Source: Hydractinia symbiolongicarpus
Lineage: Eukaryota; Cnidaria; Hydrozoa; Anthoathecata; Hydractiniidae
Assembly: GCF_029227915.1 (NCBI RefSeq)
Contig: NC_079876.1
Coordinates: 27,995,828-28,059,827, forward strand
Length of the DNA stretch: 64,000 nucleotides
Direction of reading: 5' to 3'
The position numbers were made by a program, and so were the translations under genes. Under the pieces are notes generated by a model. The model did no database searches and was not told where the DNA came from. It saw only the letters and a program-made list of their open reading frames with translations. Every line of letters begins with the position of its first letter. The stretch's first letter is position 1. This document shows, piece after piece, positions 1-12,800 of this stretch.

Positions 1-1147
1 AAATTAAGCTATAACAAGCTAGCCAGCTAAAATAAATCAAGAGCCAAAATAAATTAAGAGTAATCACACTACTGCTTCGCAGCCATGTTGGTTGCCCAGA
101 TGCTATACCTCGCTTGTTCGGATTATCCCGCAATTTTCATTTGGTATAACAAGACAAGTACCGTGCTGATATGGATCAAGGTTCATTTTTTATATCCCTG
201 GGGATGAAGCCATCAAATGTTAGCCTGCTTATTACCCTGGTAAGAGATGTATTTTTATTCTAGCAATTTTGTTGCTTCAGGGGGTTCTGCGATTTCAATT
301 TCTACTGAAAATTCTTTTTAATCCGTGTTTCTCTAGCTACTCTCTCGGCTGTTCCCTGGAAAAACCATGGTTCGCTGACTAAATGTTGGAAATTTCAAGA
401 AATCCTTCACTACTCTCTAGTTAGGGAGTCAAAAAATTAGGACAATTTACTAACCATTCCACTCTTCTTCTTGTTTTCATCAATATTCTATGGAAAGACA
501 CAACTATCAGATATTCTTGCGGTCGGATTCACGTCATAACACTGGTTGAACCAATCACGGGCCAGTATTCAGGTTAAGCAGCCATTATGAAACGGTGTAC
601 AAATGCCGTAATCATAATGTTTTTGTGGGGAAATCTTCATAACTACAATACTGGATTTTTCAAGAAATTCTTTTTTTTTTAGTCAAATCTTTAATATGTT
701 TTAGATACTGCTTAATGTTTGCCATTTTGCGACATTTTAACGCCGTTTTTCTTGTAAATTCTGTTTAATTAAGGTTGCTACTGTGAAGGTTTGACTGTGA
801 AAAGTCCACTTTGGAGAGCAACGAAGAAGAACATTCTGACCGCAAGAATGTGAACTCACCCGCATCGAGTGGGTGACACCCACAATCACAGTATCCTTAC
901 CCGACTAAAAAGTTATAGATATAATCACCAGCATCCAGCAGTTTCGGCACCCTTGTTTGAAGTTACGATTAGAAAATTAAGTCTAGAATGCAGGAGTATA
1001 TTTCATTGCTTAGTTGCTTTGCGACTTTGATCAAGGTTCAAACTGTTTCGAATAGAATAATACTTTCATTGCGCCCGCGAAATTGAAAAGAGATTATGAA
1101 ATATTTCAATGGTGGCTATACGTGATAAAGAACAATTAAGAAATTAA

Positions 1148-1188
1148 CCAACCTCGTCCCCAGGGTTCTTTTTCAGAGACGAGGTTGG
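1148..1188. repeat. Short hairpin repeat (CCTCGTCCCC family)
   Basis: Perfect 10-base inverted ends (ccaacctcgt / acgaggttgg) around cccagggttctttttcagag. It is the smallest of the many members of this hairpin family in the window. Too short to encode anything. It is probably a remnant of a miniature inverted-repeat transposon. Confidence 0.6.
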
Positions 1189-1717
1189 AAGTTAATATTC
1201 TCATTCAATGAACTTTGTTTAAAACAAAGGTAATTAATGTTTCGTCTTTTTTGCTACCCGAGATAGCATGGTTTCTATTATTATTAAATACATATAAAAA
1301 TAATGTTTTTTTTTTTTCAAAACGTGTTCGAATTAGAACTTTTAAATATAGAAAATTTGAAAACTTCAATCTTCTGTAAAAGTTGTAGCTGTTTCGTCGA
1401 GAAAACAGTAGTCACATAAGACTATGAGAAAACTGAAAGAGAAAAAAAACACGAATTTATTAAAATTGTGAGGATTACAGGCCTTGCCATGAGCAAATAA
1501 CCTCCCGAGCAATTAATTGTTCGCGTCAAAGTGTCCATGCGAGCAATTTTGCTCGCCATATTTTTCGCGAAAAAAAAATTTACATTTAGTCTCTCAGGGC
1601 ATCTTTTTCAGGAGAGGCGTGCGCCTTGGCACACACCTAAATTGTTTCAGGCGTGTGATTAAAATGCCTGCCACATTTCCAGTTTGGTCGGACATGTCCG
1701 TGGCTCGCTTAGAACTT

Positions 1718-2290
1718 TCGTCGGTTAAAACGTCCGATAGATTTTCGTCTTGGTCAGACACTTTTAGATCTCAGAATTATTGAATAGTCCTGGTCCTTGA
1801 AATCCACGAGCAAGCCTATTCATAGCCAACCTGACCATCCTAGCTAATTCACCGACTCCTGACTTAGTTAAAAAACTACGTAGACATAAATCTCTTTTGC
1901 CTGGCCCTTTCGTCGTTGGTAACCAGGTCTTACACAAGAAATCCAGTCATGCGGTTCTTAACTAATGCGGAGGTGAACGCCGACGGAGCACGGATGACGC
2001 AAGTCTGCAAAACTGCACTTACAGGCGGAACAGACAATTTATCATGGATTTAATTGTAGATAATTTGACGAAACAATTGGAAACCATAGCAGGTCCAAAT
2101 TTAATGGATTATTTTCTTTATGCCGCAACTGTTATTCAAACAATTTTAAAAACGAAACCCACGTGCGGTATAATTTTTTTTTCTGTATAAATTTTATGTA
2201 CCTGAAGTTTTATTTAAACCATGCAGATAAAGATTTTTTTTTAATTTGAAAACGAAGCATGTTTTTTTCTATTTGCTGAAAAATAAACAA
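1718..2290 (+). repeat. Dispersed repeat, copy 1
   Basis: About 570 bases that match 2930-3324 plus 4350-4600 in order and orientation. Shared blocks include ctggtccttgaaatccacga, accaggtcttacacaagaaa and acccacgtgcggtataattt. Divergence is moderate, with several indels. Short open frames inside it are not gene-like. Confidence 0.75.
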
Positions 2291-2929
2291 TTAATTTATG
2301 AAAACGACAATATAGTCATGCATACTATTTCAGACATGTAGAAAAGGAAGTTAAGGTTGAGAGAGTCGCTATACCAATAGACGCTCGATCATCGTGTTTG
2401 GGGTTCAGGATTTAAAACGTCCCCCACTTTTCTACTGCAAAATGAATGCGCAACAAAGATTAACCTTAATGCCCGTATCGCACGCGTTTTACAAATGACG
2501 AATGAACTTTTGCATGATGGGTGGAAAATAATCACACCAAATATCTTTTCAGTTTCAGGTTGAGCGTTCGTGCAGAAATTTCATTTAAAAGACCAGTCAA
2601 TTCTTGAGAAAAACGTTTACACTTATCTCAAAATGTTAATATTTACGCGAGCAATAGAATGCTCGGGTAACGAGCATTTACGCAAGCACTACGCGGACGC
2701 GAGCAATTGCTCGCAACTCATGGCAAGGCCTGGGATTATTCTCACAATATCACATTTGAACGCTGAAGATGAGAGAGCAACCTCAATCCCAGGGCCTGTA
2801 GTGTGTTTTGATATAAGGATGAAATGCAATGTGTGACAGCAAGATTTTGAGAAATAAGCCTGGGAAAGGTATTTTCCGCCAATCTAGAAGTCTCAAATTT
2901 GTAATTTTTTCCCTCTGCGCAAACTAAGG

Positions 2930-4600
2930 TTTCGTCGGACAAAACGTCTGATAGATTTCCGTCTTGGTCGGAACTTCCATTTGTTTAGAAATCAAAATTA
3001 TTGAATAGTCCTGGTCCTTTTAATTCACGAGCGAACATATTCATAGCCAACCTGTGACCATCCTAGCTAATTCACCGTCACTTAGTTAAAAGAACTACGT
3101 AGACATGAATCGTTATTGCCTGGCCCCTTTGTTGTTGGTAACCAGGTCTTACACAAGAAATCCAGCCATGTGTTGTTGGTAACCAGGTCTTACACAAGAA
3201 ATCCAGCCATGTGGTTCTTAATTAATGCGGAGGTGAACGCCGATGGAGCACTGATGAAGAGTCTGCCAAACTGCACTTCCAGGCAGAACAGACATTATAT
3301 TGTAGATTTAATCGTACATAATTTTGTGTTTTTTTCTTTTTATATTTTTAAAAAGCCTTTTTTCAAAAGGCTGAAAGTATACTTCTTTGGATTTTCTTTG
3401 GCTGCTTATTAATAACAGCAAAACAATCAGGACATCTACCAACAGGTTTTTCCTCGTCGCTGTACCCATTCCAACAATCCCATTCCCACCCCTTTTCTTT
3501 AATCTTCTGATTTGGTTCATATGAAAAATGTAACTTTTCTTTACAATCTATTTCATGAGAATCTTCCTAAGGCAATTCTCTATACTTTCAATGTTGACTT
3601 TTCCCATTCTCATCGGACTCGTGGATTTACTCTTGGTCTGATAAATCCCCCCACTGTGTCCACCAAATCTTTTTGCTCAAATTCTATTTGACTACAATCC
3701 TTTCATTCATGAAATTTTGTTTAAAATGCTTTCCCTTTTACTCAATTAGTCTCTCTCACCCCACTCAAGCTAAAATCTATGTTCATCTAGTTATTTTTCT
3801 CATTGTACAGCTAAGTATTAGTATAATCAGTACAAGTGACATTGTTTTGCACACATATGTATAGAATGTATAAAATTTATATTTTTGTTTAGTTTGTTTT
3901 ATTTGTTAAAGGTGACCAACATCATGTCATAGCCTCTGGCTAATAATGTTGGTCTTCTTGACAGTGTTAGCCCTATTTCAAATATTTGCTATTTAACCTA
4001 ATCTTACCAACAATGTAAAGCTATACTGTTGAATAAATAATTATATTCTATTCTATTCAACACCCGTAGAACATATTTTACAAGATGTTTTTTAACACAT
4101 TATGCACTGATACTTCGTAAAAACAACAACACAAATCATTAATCTCTTTCATATTTGAAGGAGCATCTAACATTCATGTGTTAAATGTTGAATGGACACT
4201 TTTTTTAATTTCTTATAATTATTTTCAAGCACAAGCAACTGGCATTCTATTACCAGTTTAAATGCTGTCACTCAGAGATGTTTTAAATTAAAATGAATTA
4301 AATATTTTTTAAGACGATGGAGTGTTGCAAGTAAAGGAAAATTTTTTTCTTTATTTGACAAAACAATTCGAAACCATAGCGGGTCCCATTTAATTGATTT
4401 TTTCTTTATGCCGCAAGTGTTATTTTTATTTAAACAATTTTAGAAACAAAACCCACGTGCGATATAATTTTTTTTCTGTATAAATTTTGTTAAAATGTAG
4501 CTAAACTTTCTGAATGAATTTTGAAGTTTTATTTGAGCTAGGTGGATTTTTTTTAATTTGAAAACGAAGCATTTTTTTTTCTATTCGCTATGACTTTACA
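2930..4600 (+). repeat. Dispersed repeat, copy 2, interrupted by an insertion
   Basis: The two parts, 2930-3324 and 4350-4600, together match copy 1. The intervening about 1.0 kb is absent from copy 1 and includes a LINE-like 3' fragment. Inside the left part a 41-base unit beginning gttgttggtaaccagg is tandemly duplicated (3131-3171 and 3172-3212). Confidence 0.7.
3510..4065 (+). mobile_element. LINE-like 3' fragment with short repeat tail
   Basis: A frame around 3523-3690 reads KNVTFLYNLFHENLPKAILY and then HSHRTRGFTLGLINPPTVS, which resembles the C-terminal end of cnidarian non-LTR retrotransposon polyproteins. It is broken by stops and a frame change. The sequence ends with a ttatattctattctattc tail near 4060, a simple-repeat 3' end as found in CR1/L2-like elements. 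Only the 3' end is present, as usual for 5'-truncated LINE copies. The clade is a guess. Confidence 0.5.
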
Positions 4601-6239
4601 AAAAATAATAATAATACAAACTTAAAAACTTATTTTGTTTTATATTTTTTTAGTTTACTTTAACGATATAAGCCTTACTTTAATTTTTAATAGCACTTAA
4701 CACATTATTTGTGGTATGTGTGATCATGATTAAGAAACTTCCATGATGGCACCTGGCAAATGAAAACAAAACAAAAAAAAGTTCAGAACGAAGATTGATT
4801 AAAAGGGACATATTAATTTGAATTATCTTGTTATATTGCATGTTTTAATTTTTAATTTTTGAAGTTAGAATAGGGAAGATGTAGCTACAGAAACGTGCCC
4901 CCCCCCCCCCTACCACTTAAATTTACCTTTTTCCTAAACATAGTTATATTTCTTATTATTGCCTGGTCCTTGTAGGTGCAATAAGTTTTTTCTGTATTAT
5001 GCTTGGTTCGATGGTAAAGCCATTCACTTAAAACAAGAAATAGGTTCCCCAATATTGACCACATAACCAAAGAAAAAATAAGTGCATATATATTACCAAA
5101 ATTTGTCCAGCTTTATACTCTGTTGACATAAAATATTGAGTATTTTTATCTGCAAAAGTCTGTTTGACACCAATTGAGTCACCAAATAAGAAAAATATGT
5201 TATTATTTATTACTTATTATTATTATTCCGAATATTTATACAGGATAGCCACATCAGTGTTGGAAACAAAAAATGATAAAACTTAGACTGTCTCAGCTCA
5301 ATCAAACATAGTAACATACAACTCTCTGCAACATTCAACATCCCACTAAATTTCCTTACATGGTTTGGGTAAACTCAAAGCTATGGTAACATTCACTTGC
5401 CGACATTAATTCCCCGTCAAAGTGCGAAAGTTATAACCACTAAGCTACCGCTATATACTTCAAGGTATCTGAAAATCGAGATAGTAAGGACTGATCAGTA
5501 ATACATTTATCATCACTATCACCCAATTTCAGTATAGGTTGTTAATATCTGGTTATTCACGCCTAGAATATGTATTGCTATTACCTAGCTCAATACAAGG
5601 TATTACCTAGTCAGTAGTTGTGACTATTTGTTTCAACCAAGTTGCAGATCTCGAGTTATTGGGTTGTCAGCAAAAAATTAAAAGGCCTGAGATGAGCAAA
5701 CAAGTGTGGCAACAAAAATTATGGTAATCAATTGACCTTTATAATATCTATGCATTGGTAACATTTGAATGGACATCCCTTAACAGGTCTAAAATCACTG
5801 ATGACAGAAAATGCCAAAATTTGCTATTACTTCAGTATGACATCATAATTTACACAGCATAATTAACTCTGAAATTCTTTAAATGTTGAACCTTAAAACC
5901 AAAAAGAGCTTTTTAAAAAATTTAAAAAGACTTGTTAACCAACTTTCTAAGCTCTGTAATATAAGTCCCACAATATTTTATACCTTGGTTCCCTTTATGA
6001 TAGCATGCGAAATGTGAATGTGACATGACAAGCTAAGACATGGAAAGCACAGCACACCAAAATTATTGCATTCCTTTTTCGAACAGGCTTGTCTTAGAGT
6101 TTAGTATTTTTATTTAACCATTATCATTTGTTGTTTTTAGATTTTGTACTTGTTCGTACTGATTGGATGGGTTTTTGTGATCTATGCTGGCTACAGAATT
6201 TCTGAAATGGAGTTGAAGAGTTGATTGTTGCCTATCTAA
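4601..6239. other. Intergenic AT-rich DNA upstream of the HIT/GALT-like gene
   Basis: No coding sequence seen. Contains a C13-like homopolymer near 4900, AT microsatellites near 5200 and a possible splice acceptor (tttttag near 6140) that could mark a 5' UTR exon of the gene at 6240. The promoter was not located. Confidence 0.3.
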
Positions 6240-8167
6240 ATGAAAGAAGAAAACTTGTCAGTCAATATGAGAACCCTATTTAGGACAACTGGCTCGTTGT
6301 CGTATCGGACACAGATATGTTTCGCTGTGTTCTTAATTTTAATGTTTTCAGTTATATGGTTTGTCAATTCAAATGCACGTTTACTTCTAAAAAGTACAAA
6401 TTCAAAAAACGCAAGTCGGAAAGTAATGTTACATATAAAACCTTTTTCCAACAAACCAGACGAATTTGGAAAAATAAAACTGCTTTGTTACAAAAATAAA
6501 ACACCACAGAATATAGAAGATCTTCAGAAATTTGTTGATTTATTAAAGAGCAGCCGTAAAAGTATATGCAGGGACTACTATGAAAGTTTTGTTAAAATTT
6601 ATCAAATCCGTGTAAAGTATACCAGCATTGTCATTAGTGAATTGTTCATGTTGAAGATGAAGAAATGGTTAAACAATGACAAAAAATTAATACAAGCAGC
6701 GAAAAACCAGTCGTTAATTTTTGTTGATAATCTCTACTCGCAGGAGAGCGTTGTTTTTAATCCTGTCCGTGCTAATCGTCCAGGTGTAAGTGCAGGCGAC
6801 ACTAAAATATACGTTGAAAAAATTATCAAGGACTCGTTAAATGGTTGTGATTTCTGTAATTACAAAAAGTACACAGCATCTGATGACTTTGGTTACATGG
6901 AATCAAAGTATGCTGTTGTTATATCTAATTCTTTCAAAATCGAAAGGTACCATGGGATGGCATTATTTCGTAGTCATGACCCTATACACTTTACTCAATT
7001 GCAATACATAGATACAATCAATTTAGCATTAAAATGGTTTCGACGTACTAATAAACTTGTGCCCAGTCATCAGTACAGGATTATGTATTGGGATGTTTTA
7101 CCGAAAGCCAGTGCTAGTCAGATACATCCACATTTTCATTTAACACTTGGTAATTACGCATATTATGCAAAATGGAATATTTTGTACAAAGCAGGGCTCA
7201 TGTTTTCAAAACAACACGCTCAAAAAAATTATTGGAAGACAGTTTTAGAAGTTCATTCTGCACTTGGGCTGACAGTCAGGTAACGTGTTACAATTTCAAT
7301 TTTGGTTTTGTTAGACCTACGAAAGTGTTATTATGAGAAATAAACTTCTTTTAAATAAGGGTTTCACTTTTTAAATGTTTCTTTCGCATATACAGCACTT
7401 TGCTGGACGAAAATCTCACAAACTCGGTTAAAATTTTAACGTTAAAACAAAGCCTTCCTTGCTTTTTGAGTGTTTTTGTTTGTTTTTTAAAGCATCAATT
7501 TGCAAGATTATTTACACTGATGTGTTGTGCCATTTTAACATTTTTTAAATTAGAAGCCTTTCTAGTCTATACTATGTTTTTTACACTGTTTTTTTTGTCA
7601 CGACTATCAATTTTAAGATTTTTTTGTTCCTTCTTTCTTACAATATGGAAAAGTTTAAGGTCGATCCAGGAAAACTTACAAAATCAAAGAAATTTTGTTG
7701 ACAACTGAATGGGTATGCAAATATTTTATTAGCATGTAAATAGTAACAATGTATTCGTTTCTTTATTTTTTAGTTTTGGTCAAGCGTCGGTGTTGGCTTA
7801 TATTACACCTCAAAAAGACTTTGAAGTGATTGTCATATCACAGAAGCCATGCTTAGACTTTTTCAGACTCGTATACTTCACTATACGTACATTTATAGAC
7901 AACATGGAACAGTATTCGTTAAGTATGGGTTTCGTCTTTCCAAAAATGGACACAGACTATTCGAAAGGTGAAGAGTTGCCCATGATGGTGCGCATTGTGT
8001 CACGTGGTGCAGCTGATAGCGCAAGATCGGATATTAGTTCGTTCGATTTGTTCGGAACAGCCAACGTAAATAAGGATCCGTTTAAAGTGATACGAAAGAT
8101 AAGAGAATCAGTTGAAGTGAAACAGAAGGAGGAATTTTCGTACCCTGAATGGGAGCAATTTGAATAA
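6240..8167 (+). CDS. Membrane-anchored HIT/GALT-like protein, two exons
   Basis: Exons 6240-7279 and 7774-8167 join in phase 2 (donor gtaacg, acceptor tttttag) and encode about 477 residues. An in-frame TAA directly precedes the ATG, which supports this start. Residues about 26-42 are strongly hydrophobic after a short basic N-terminus, so I infer a type II single-pass membrane protein with a lumenal catalytic part. Residues 296-300 read HPHFH, preceded by YWDVLPKASASQI and followed by LTLG. The second exon continues with SFGQASVLAYITPQKDFEV. This arrangement resembles the nucleotidyl-binding histidine motif of the HIT superfamily, and the flanks look most like galactose-1-phosphate uridylyltransferase or Apa-type members. 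The histidine cluster would bind or be guanylylated/uridylylated by a nucleotide phosphate, but substrate and reaction are unknown. GALT itself is soluble, so the membrane anchor is unusual. I am confident of the gene model and less so of the family subgroup. Confidence 0.8.
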
Positions 8168-8415
8168 ATTACGTATGGAAAAGAAGATTTGTATTTATAC
8201 CAAGATTCCGTATTTATACATGACGTCCTTGTATTTATTTGTGTTGATGTTTTTACTCGTTTCCTCTGTGAATTTAAAATGTTAGAAAAGTTGTCGATCG
8301 CCTGAGGGCGGTCCGTTATCGTCGGTTAGGGCGCAATATTTTGGTACGCTGCTTCTGTACCTTTTTATGTGCTATAATACGCTCTCACATATACGATTTG
8401 ACGCTAGTTCTGGAA

Positions 8416-8421
8416 AATAAA
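8416..8421 (+). promoter_or_regulatory. Likely polyadenylation signal of the HIT/GALT-like gene
   Basis: AATAAA lies about 250 bases after the stop codon at 8167, a plausible 3' UTR length. No other gene on this strand is near. The cleavage site cannot be seen from sequence alone. Confidence 0.4.
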
Positions 8422-8708
8422 AACCTATCCAACTGAGATATGAATTTTTTAATGAGTTTATCCCTGCTCGAATATATGCGCAACCTGCAAACTATTTTCA
8501 GGGCTCCCATAACTCTTTTTTTCCTAAAATTTTATTTTTTGGCAAAAAATAAAATTTTAGGAATTTTTCCTAAAATTTGCGTAAGATAACATTACCATTT
8601 ACCATAAACATTTTATCAATTAATTATCTTTGATAAACCCTTTCAAAAAACCAATTCGCAGACTCTGAGAATGTTTTCCCTCGCTAACTATACGTACACA
8701 CAAATACA

Positions 8709-9178
8709 TACCTTAGTTGATTAATCATAATTAAGTTTCATTGTCAGGGTCCAGGTTAATTTTCGCGAATCAGTCATGTCAAGAGATTTAGCAAAGATTT
8801 ATTTACTCGAATAAACCATTTTAAGTTTTTTTATTACGAAGAATTATTTTTACGAATCTATAATTTTTTTTTTTGCAATTTTAATTTTTTACAGGCCTAT
8901 TTATTGAGATGAGCTAGCCTTTACTCGCACTTGCTCATATGACAAAAGCTGGCCATTATTTTTATTAGCTGCAAAAAAGAAAATTTAGCAAGAAAAGCTA
9001 GAGAGAGAAAAAGAATGAAAAACATCCTTTTGTTTCGCGAAGTTAATTTTAGCGAAGTCATTTTCGATACTTTTGCGAAGATTAATTTTTGCGAATTGAC
9101 CCTTCTGAAATTCTCACGCAGACAGATTTTCGCAAAGGTTAAATTTGAGAAATTCGCGAAAATTAATCAACTAAGGTA
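8709..9178. mobile_element. Miniature inverted-repeat element, 17-base perfect ends
   Basis: TACCTTAGTTGATTAAT at 8709-8725 is the exact reverse complement of 8162+1000, that is ATTAATCAACTAAGGTA at 9162-9178. The interior carries repeated ttcgcgaa and gcgaagattaattt words and no coding sequence. The short open frame at 9015-9212 consists of these repeats. No clear target-site duplication is visible, so the class is unknown. Confidence 0.6.
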
Positions 9179-9442
9179 CAACATTAAATTCCTAATTAGT
9201 CCTAAAAATTAGTCCTAATTATCCCGAATTCCCTAAATTTTCACAAATTCTTATCTAATACATTGAAACTTTTCAGATTTTGATTTAACAGCTAAGAGAT
9301 AATTTTTCACGATTGCTGTGTTGTCTAAATCGACTTAGCGGTTTAGATCACACTGTGTTTCACTATTTGTGGGAAACTTAGATTCACTACATGAAGCAGA
9401 GAAGAATTGCAAAAAACAATGTCCTCCCAAATACTCTCTATC

Positions 9443-9510
9443 TCATTCTCGTCCCCAGAGCGTTTAGTTTATCTCAGAGTTTATCTCAAAGAGCTCTGGG
9501 GTCGAGAATG
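9443..9510. repeat. Hairpin repeat (CCTCGTCCCC family)
   Basis: cattctcgtccccagagc at 9443-9460 pairs with gctctggggtcgagaatg at 9493-9510, with one unpaired position. It has the same core as the hairpins at 1148, 11137, 17704 and others. Confidence 0.6.
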
Positions 9511-9618
9511 CCTCTATCTTGAACTTCTCCCTTTCTCGGACTAAGTTTTAGACCCTTGCCAGTTCGAGTCCACTGTATTCCTTAATTTCCAAGAAACTTG
9601 TTTTGGGAACCCTGTATT

Positions 9619-9801
9619 TTAAGGGTCGGTTTCCATTAACACGAAAACTGTTTAGCAACAGTTGTACAACAAAGTGACACGAGAAGTTGTACAACAAAAT
9701 GACAGGAGATGTTGTACAATAAATGTTGTAAAGATAGATTTTTTTCACTCTACAATAGTTGCACAACAAGTGTTGCGCTGGCTTAATGTAAACTAACCCT
9801 A
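9619..9801. mobile_element. Small inverted-repeat element with internal gttgtacaac repeats
   Basis: The left end taagggtcggtttccattaa pairs imperfectly with the right end ttaatgtaaactaaccctaa. Between them the word gttgtacaacaaa recurs about every 30 bases (9661-9730). The minus-strand open frame over it (9548-9868) is repeat-derived. Confidence 0.5.
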
Positions 9802-12800
9802 AGAATATCATAACCCTTAATATTTTGAAGCATATTGTCTCGATATTCAACAGCCACGCCCTCACCACGTGATTAAGAAGAATAGTTTTTAAAAAATCTT
9901 TTATCTACTACGCTCTATTTATCAGGGAAAGTTGTAAATAACATAAATTCTTTGTATTAAAAAAATCTGTTTAATAATTTATTTCTTTTTTATATTTTTA
10001 GTTATCGGACAAAATTTTGCCACTTAGAGGGAGTTTTCTTCCCTTTCAATTTTCCCAGCCCTTTATTCTAATAAATATTGCAAAAAGGGGTTGAGATCTC
10101 TAAAGGAGGAGTGCAAAAGTGTTTTAGTTTTTACAAAGGAGGAGGGCTGAAGATTGGGTTGAGCTGTATATAGGAAAACAAGGTGTAAAGTGAAATATTG
10201 TTTTCCTCGTCATCATAAAGAAGGTGAGAAAATAAAAAAATTTATCGCGTGGGAGTGTGAACACAAACATAGAAATAATTTCGTACCTAATAAATTAAAT
10301 CAATTCTTTTATATTATTACTCGCGTCTCTTGGGAATTAAGGTGACACATATTACTTTATGCAAGGTCTCTTCTTATAATGCACTATAAGAAAAAGCAAG
10401 CAGGCCTGGAAACGAAGGTTAAAATTTTTTGTTAGCTAAATCATTCGCTTCTGAAGTTTGCTACAGTTAATGGTTGGCGGTTAAATAGTTTTTCTTTTTA
10501 TATTCAGTTAAACAAATTAAATATTTATCACTCCACTGGAGAATTATATATTTAAAAAATTATAGATAAAGAATGGAATATTTTGTTGCGTGAAGTCGGT
10601 GTGTTGTGAACAAGCCGTCGCAATTGCTTGTAATAGGTTTCCGGTAAGTTTTCACGTTTTTTTTTTACGATAACAGATGACATGAAATATCTCAGTAAAT
10701 TTCACATAGGGTTTATTAAATAATTGTGTTTATGTTTTCCGCGACATCTTTCATTTTCAATGACAACATTTCTGGGTATAGTTTCAGATAATGATGAAAC
10801 TTGAAGCTCCAAGGCTTTCGTCTAAAAATCCACTGTTCTTATAAAGCTGGCGATGTATACCCTTTTCATATTCGTAAACTTTTTTAAATACGCCAAAAGT
10901 TTTGAGTAGGGGTCTGTATTTTTCCAGCTTTCTTATAAAAATAGACAGGGCTAGCCTAGGTATGCTTCGTTTTTTTCTACAGATAATTTTTTTTTGGTTT
11001 ACAAATATATTTCTTCGGAGTAATCTTTTTAATTGTTGCTTTTAATTTGAAAATAGAATTACTTATTTAAATTTTAATGCATAGATTCAACCAAGGTCAT
11101 CATTAACTCCTGTCGCTACGCGCGCTTCATTTATGCAACCTCGTAACCAGAGCTCCTGTACGGCGATGATATGCTAATAGAATGGTTCGGCCTAGAAGAG
11201 CTCTGGACACGAGGTTATTATATCAGAACCAAGAATGGCGTCCTTGTTCCTAGGACTTCTTTTTCTTTTTTTCATAATCTGGCGACGATTAATTAAAAAA
11301 TTAATCAGAAAAGCAGACCTGGGAACAAAGTTGCGAAGCGTGCATTGGAAACAAAGTTGATCTAAACGATCATTGTGCCGACGATGCGAAACAATAACCT
11401 AAGCAGCCTTTTAAAATAGTTAAACGGTTTTTAATCACAGTTTTATTATTTTCGTATGTTCCTTGAAAATCTTCTCATAAAAGCACATTAAAGTTATGGC
11501 AACTTCGTTTTCAGTGTTTAATACAAAGCCAAAACAAATACTTGGAACAACATTTATTAACTTTGGCCCCAACGATCCTTGTTGTCTCTTTGATTTCTAA
11601 CGATCGTTCGATATGAAAAAAGACAGCAGAACCTAGAAACTAGGTTGGTTGATATTACGATGCATAACCAATGTTGGATATAAAAATGATCTATAATATA
11701 TTTTTATATTATTAAATCGCACTAAAAATGCATTTTCGCCCTAAGGGTTTCATTAGCCACCGTTCTGCTATTACGGACACGTTCGTCTCAGAGCCAAAGT
11801 ACCCTGAAAACGAGTTTAGCGAGAAAAGCCGAATCTTATAATTTTTGGCATGGGTTTTGACACACAAGTCTTAAAAACAAGACAAGAAGAACTCTCAAAC
11901 ACAACATTTTAACCCAAATGACAATATTAAGGTCGCCAGCCACCTCTTTCCTGGGTCTTTTTCTGTCTTGCACCGACGCTGCGCTTATTTTGCCGTCAAA
12001 AAGAGACAAAGATCCTGGGATCGAGGTTGACTCGCAAGGTGAAGACATAGACTTCGCGGACGAGCCATTTGCTTTTAATAATTCTAACACAATACGAGTG
12101 GGGTAAATTGACCTGAATCATTTCTAACAGAAAATACCATTATTGTTAGACATCGTATAGAATTTCACAGATTTCTTTAATGGTGTTTTAATGGTGGGAG
12201 AATATTCGATGCGTTTTAATTTTTCATTAAGAAGAGCAAATTAACATTTAATTCAACGATTCAACGATTGTGGATATTGTACGCCCGTAGCGATACGGAA
12301 AGTAAACAAGAAAGCCCTTGTGGTCTTGACACGAGCAGAATCTAGTATCTTGAAACGGATGTAAAGTAAATTTTCCATTATAGAAAAAAAAGAAAGTTAA
12401 TCTAATCTATTAATTTTTTTTTAACTCATAGAGAAAGTAATTTATAGGTTGTATTTTAAAAAGCCTATATCAAAAAATTAGTATAAATATGCGAAAATGT
12501 AACTAGCTCACAATATACTCTCTTACGGAAAAAAATACTTAAAAAAAACCCTGCAAATCTTCGTATCGACTTAAACTCGAAATTTTTGTTTTGATAACAC
12601 GGGAAAAATACTCGACAAATGTGCTCCTGAGTTTTTACAGTTAAGTTATTACATAGCTGATAATCAAACTCGTTCCAATCTTTTTTCGATTACTGTAATT
12701 AATCTGTTGCGTAGAATTTCCGTGACGTCATACTGGAGGTCATGATGGCATACCTGAAGTTTTAATTTTGCAACTTTTATTGAAATAAAATAAATAAAAC

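Noticed and set aside
7400-7708. 102-codon frame rich in Phe and Leu
   Set aside because: It lies within the intron of the HIT/GALT-like gene and is low-complexity T-rich sequence.
9555-9580. ccagttcgagtccactg, resembling a tRNA T-arm
   Set aside because: No matching D-arm, anticodon arm or acceptor stem around it.
11836-12106. Overlapping open frames on both strands (84 and 62 codons)
   Set aside because: They run through a CCTCGTCCCC-family hairpin, have no domain and no convincing splice context.
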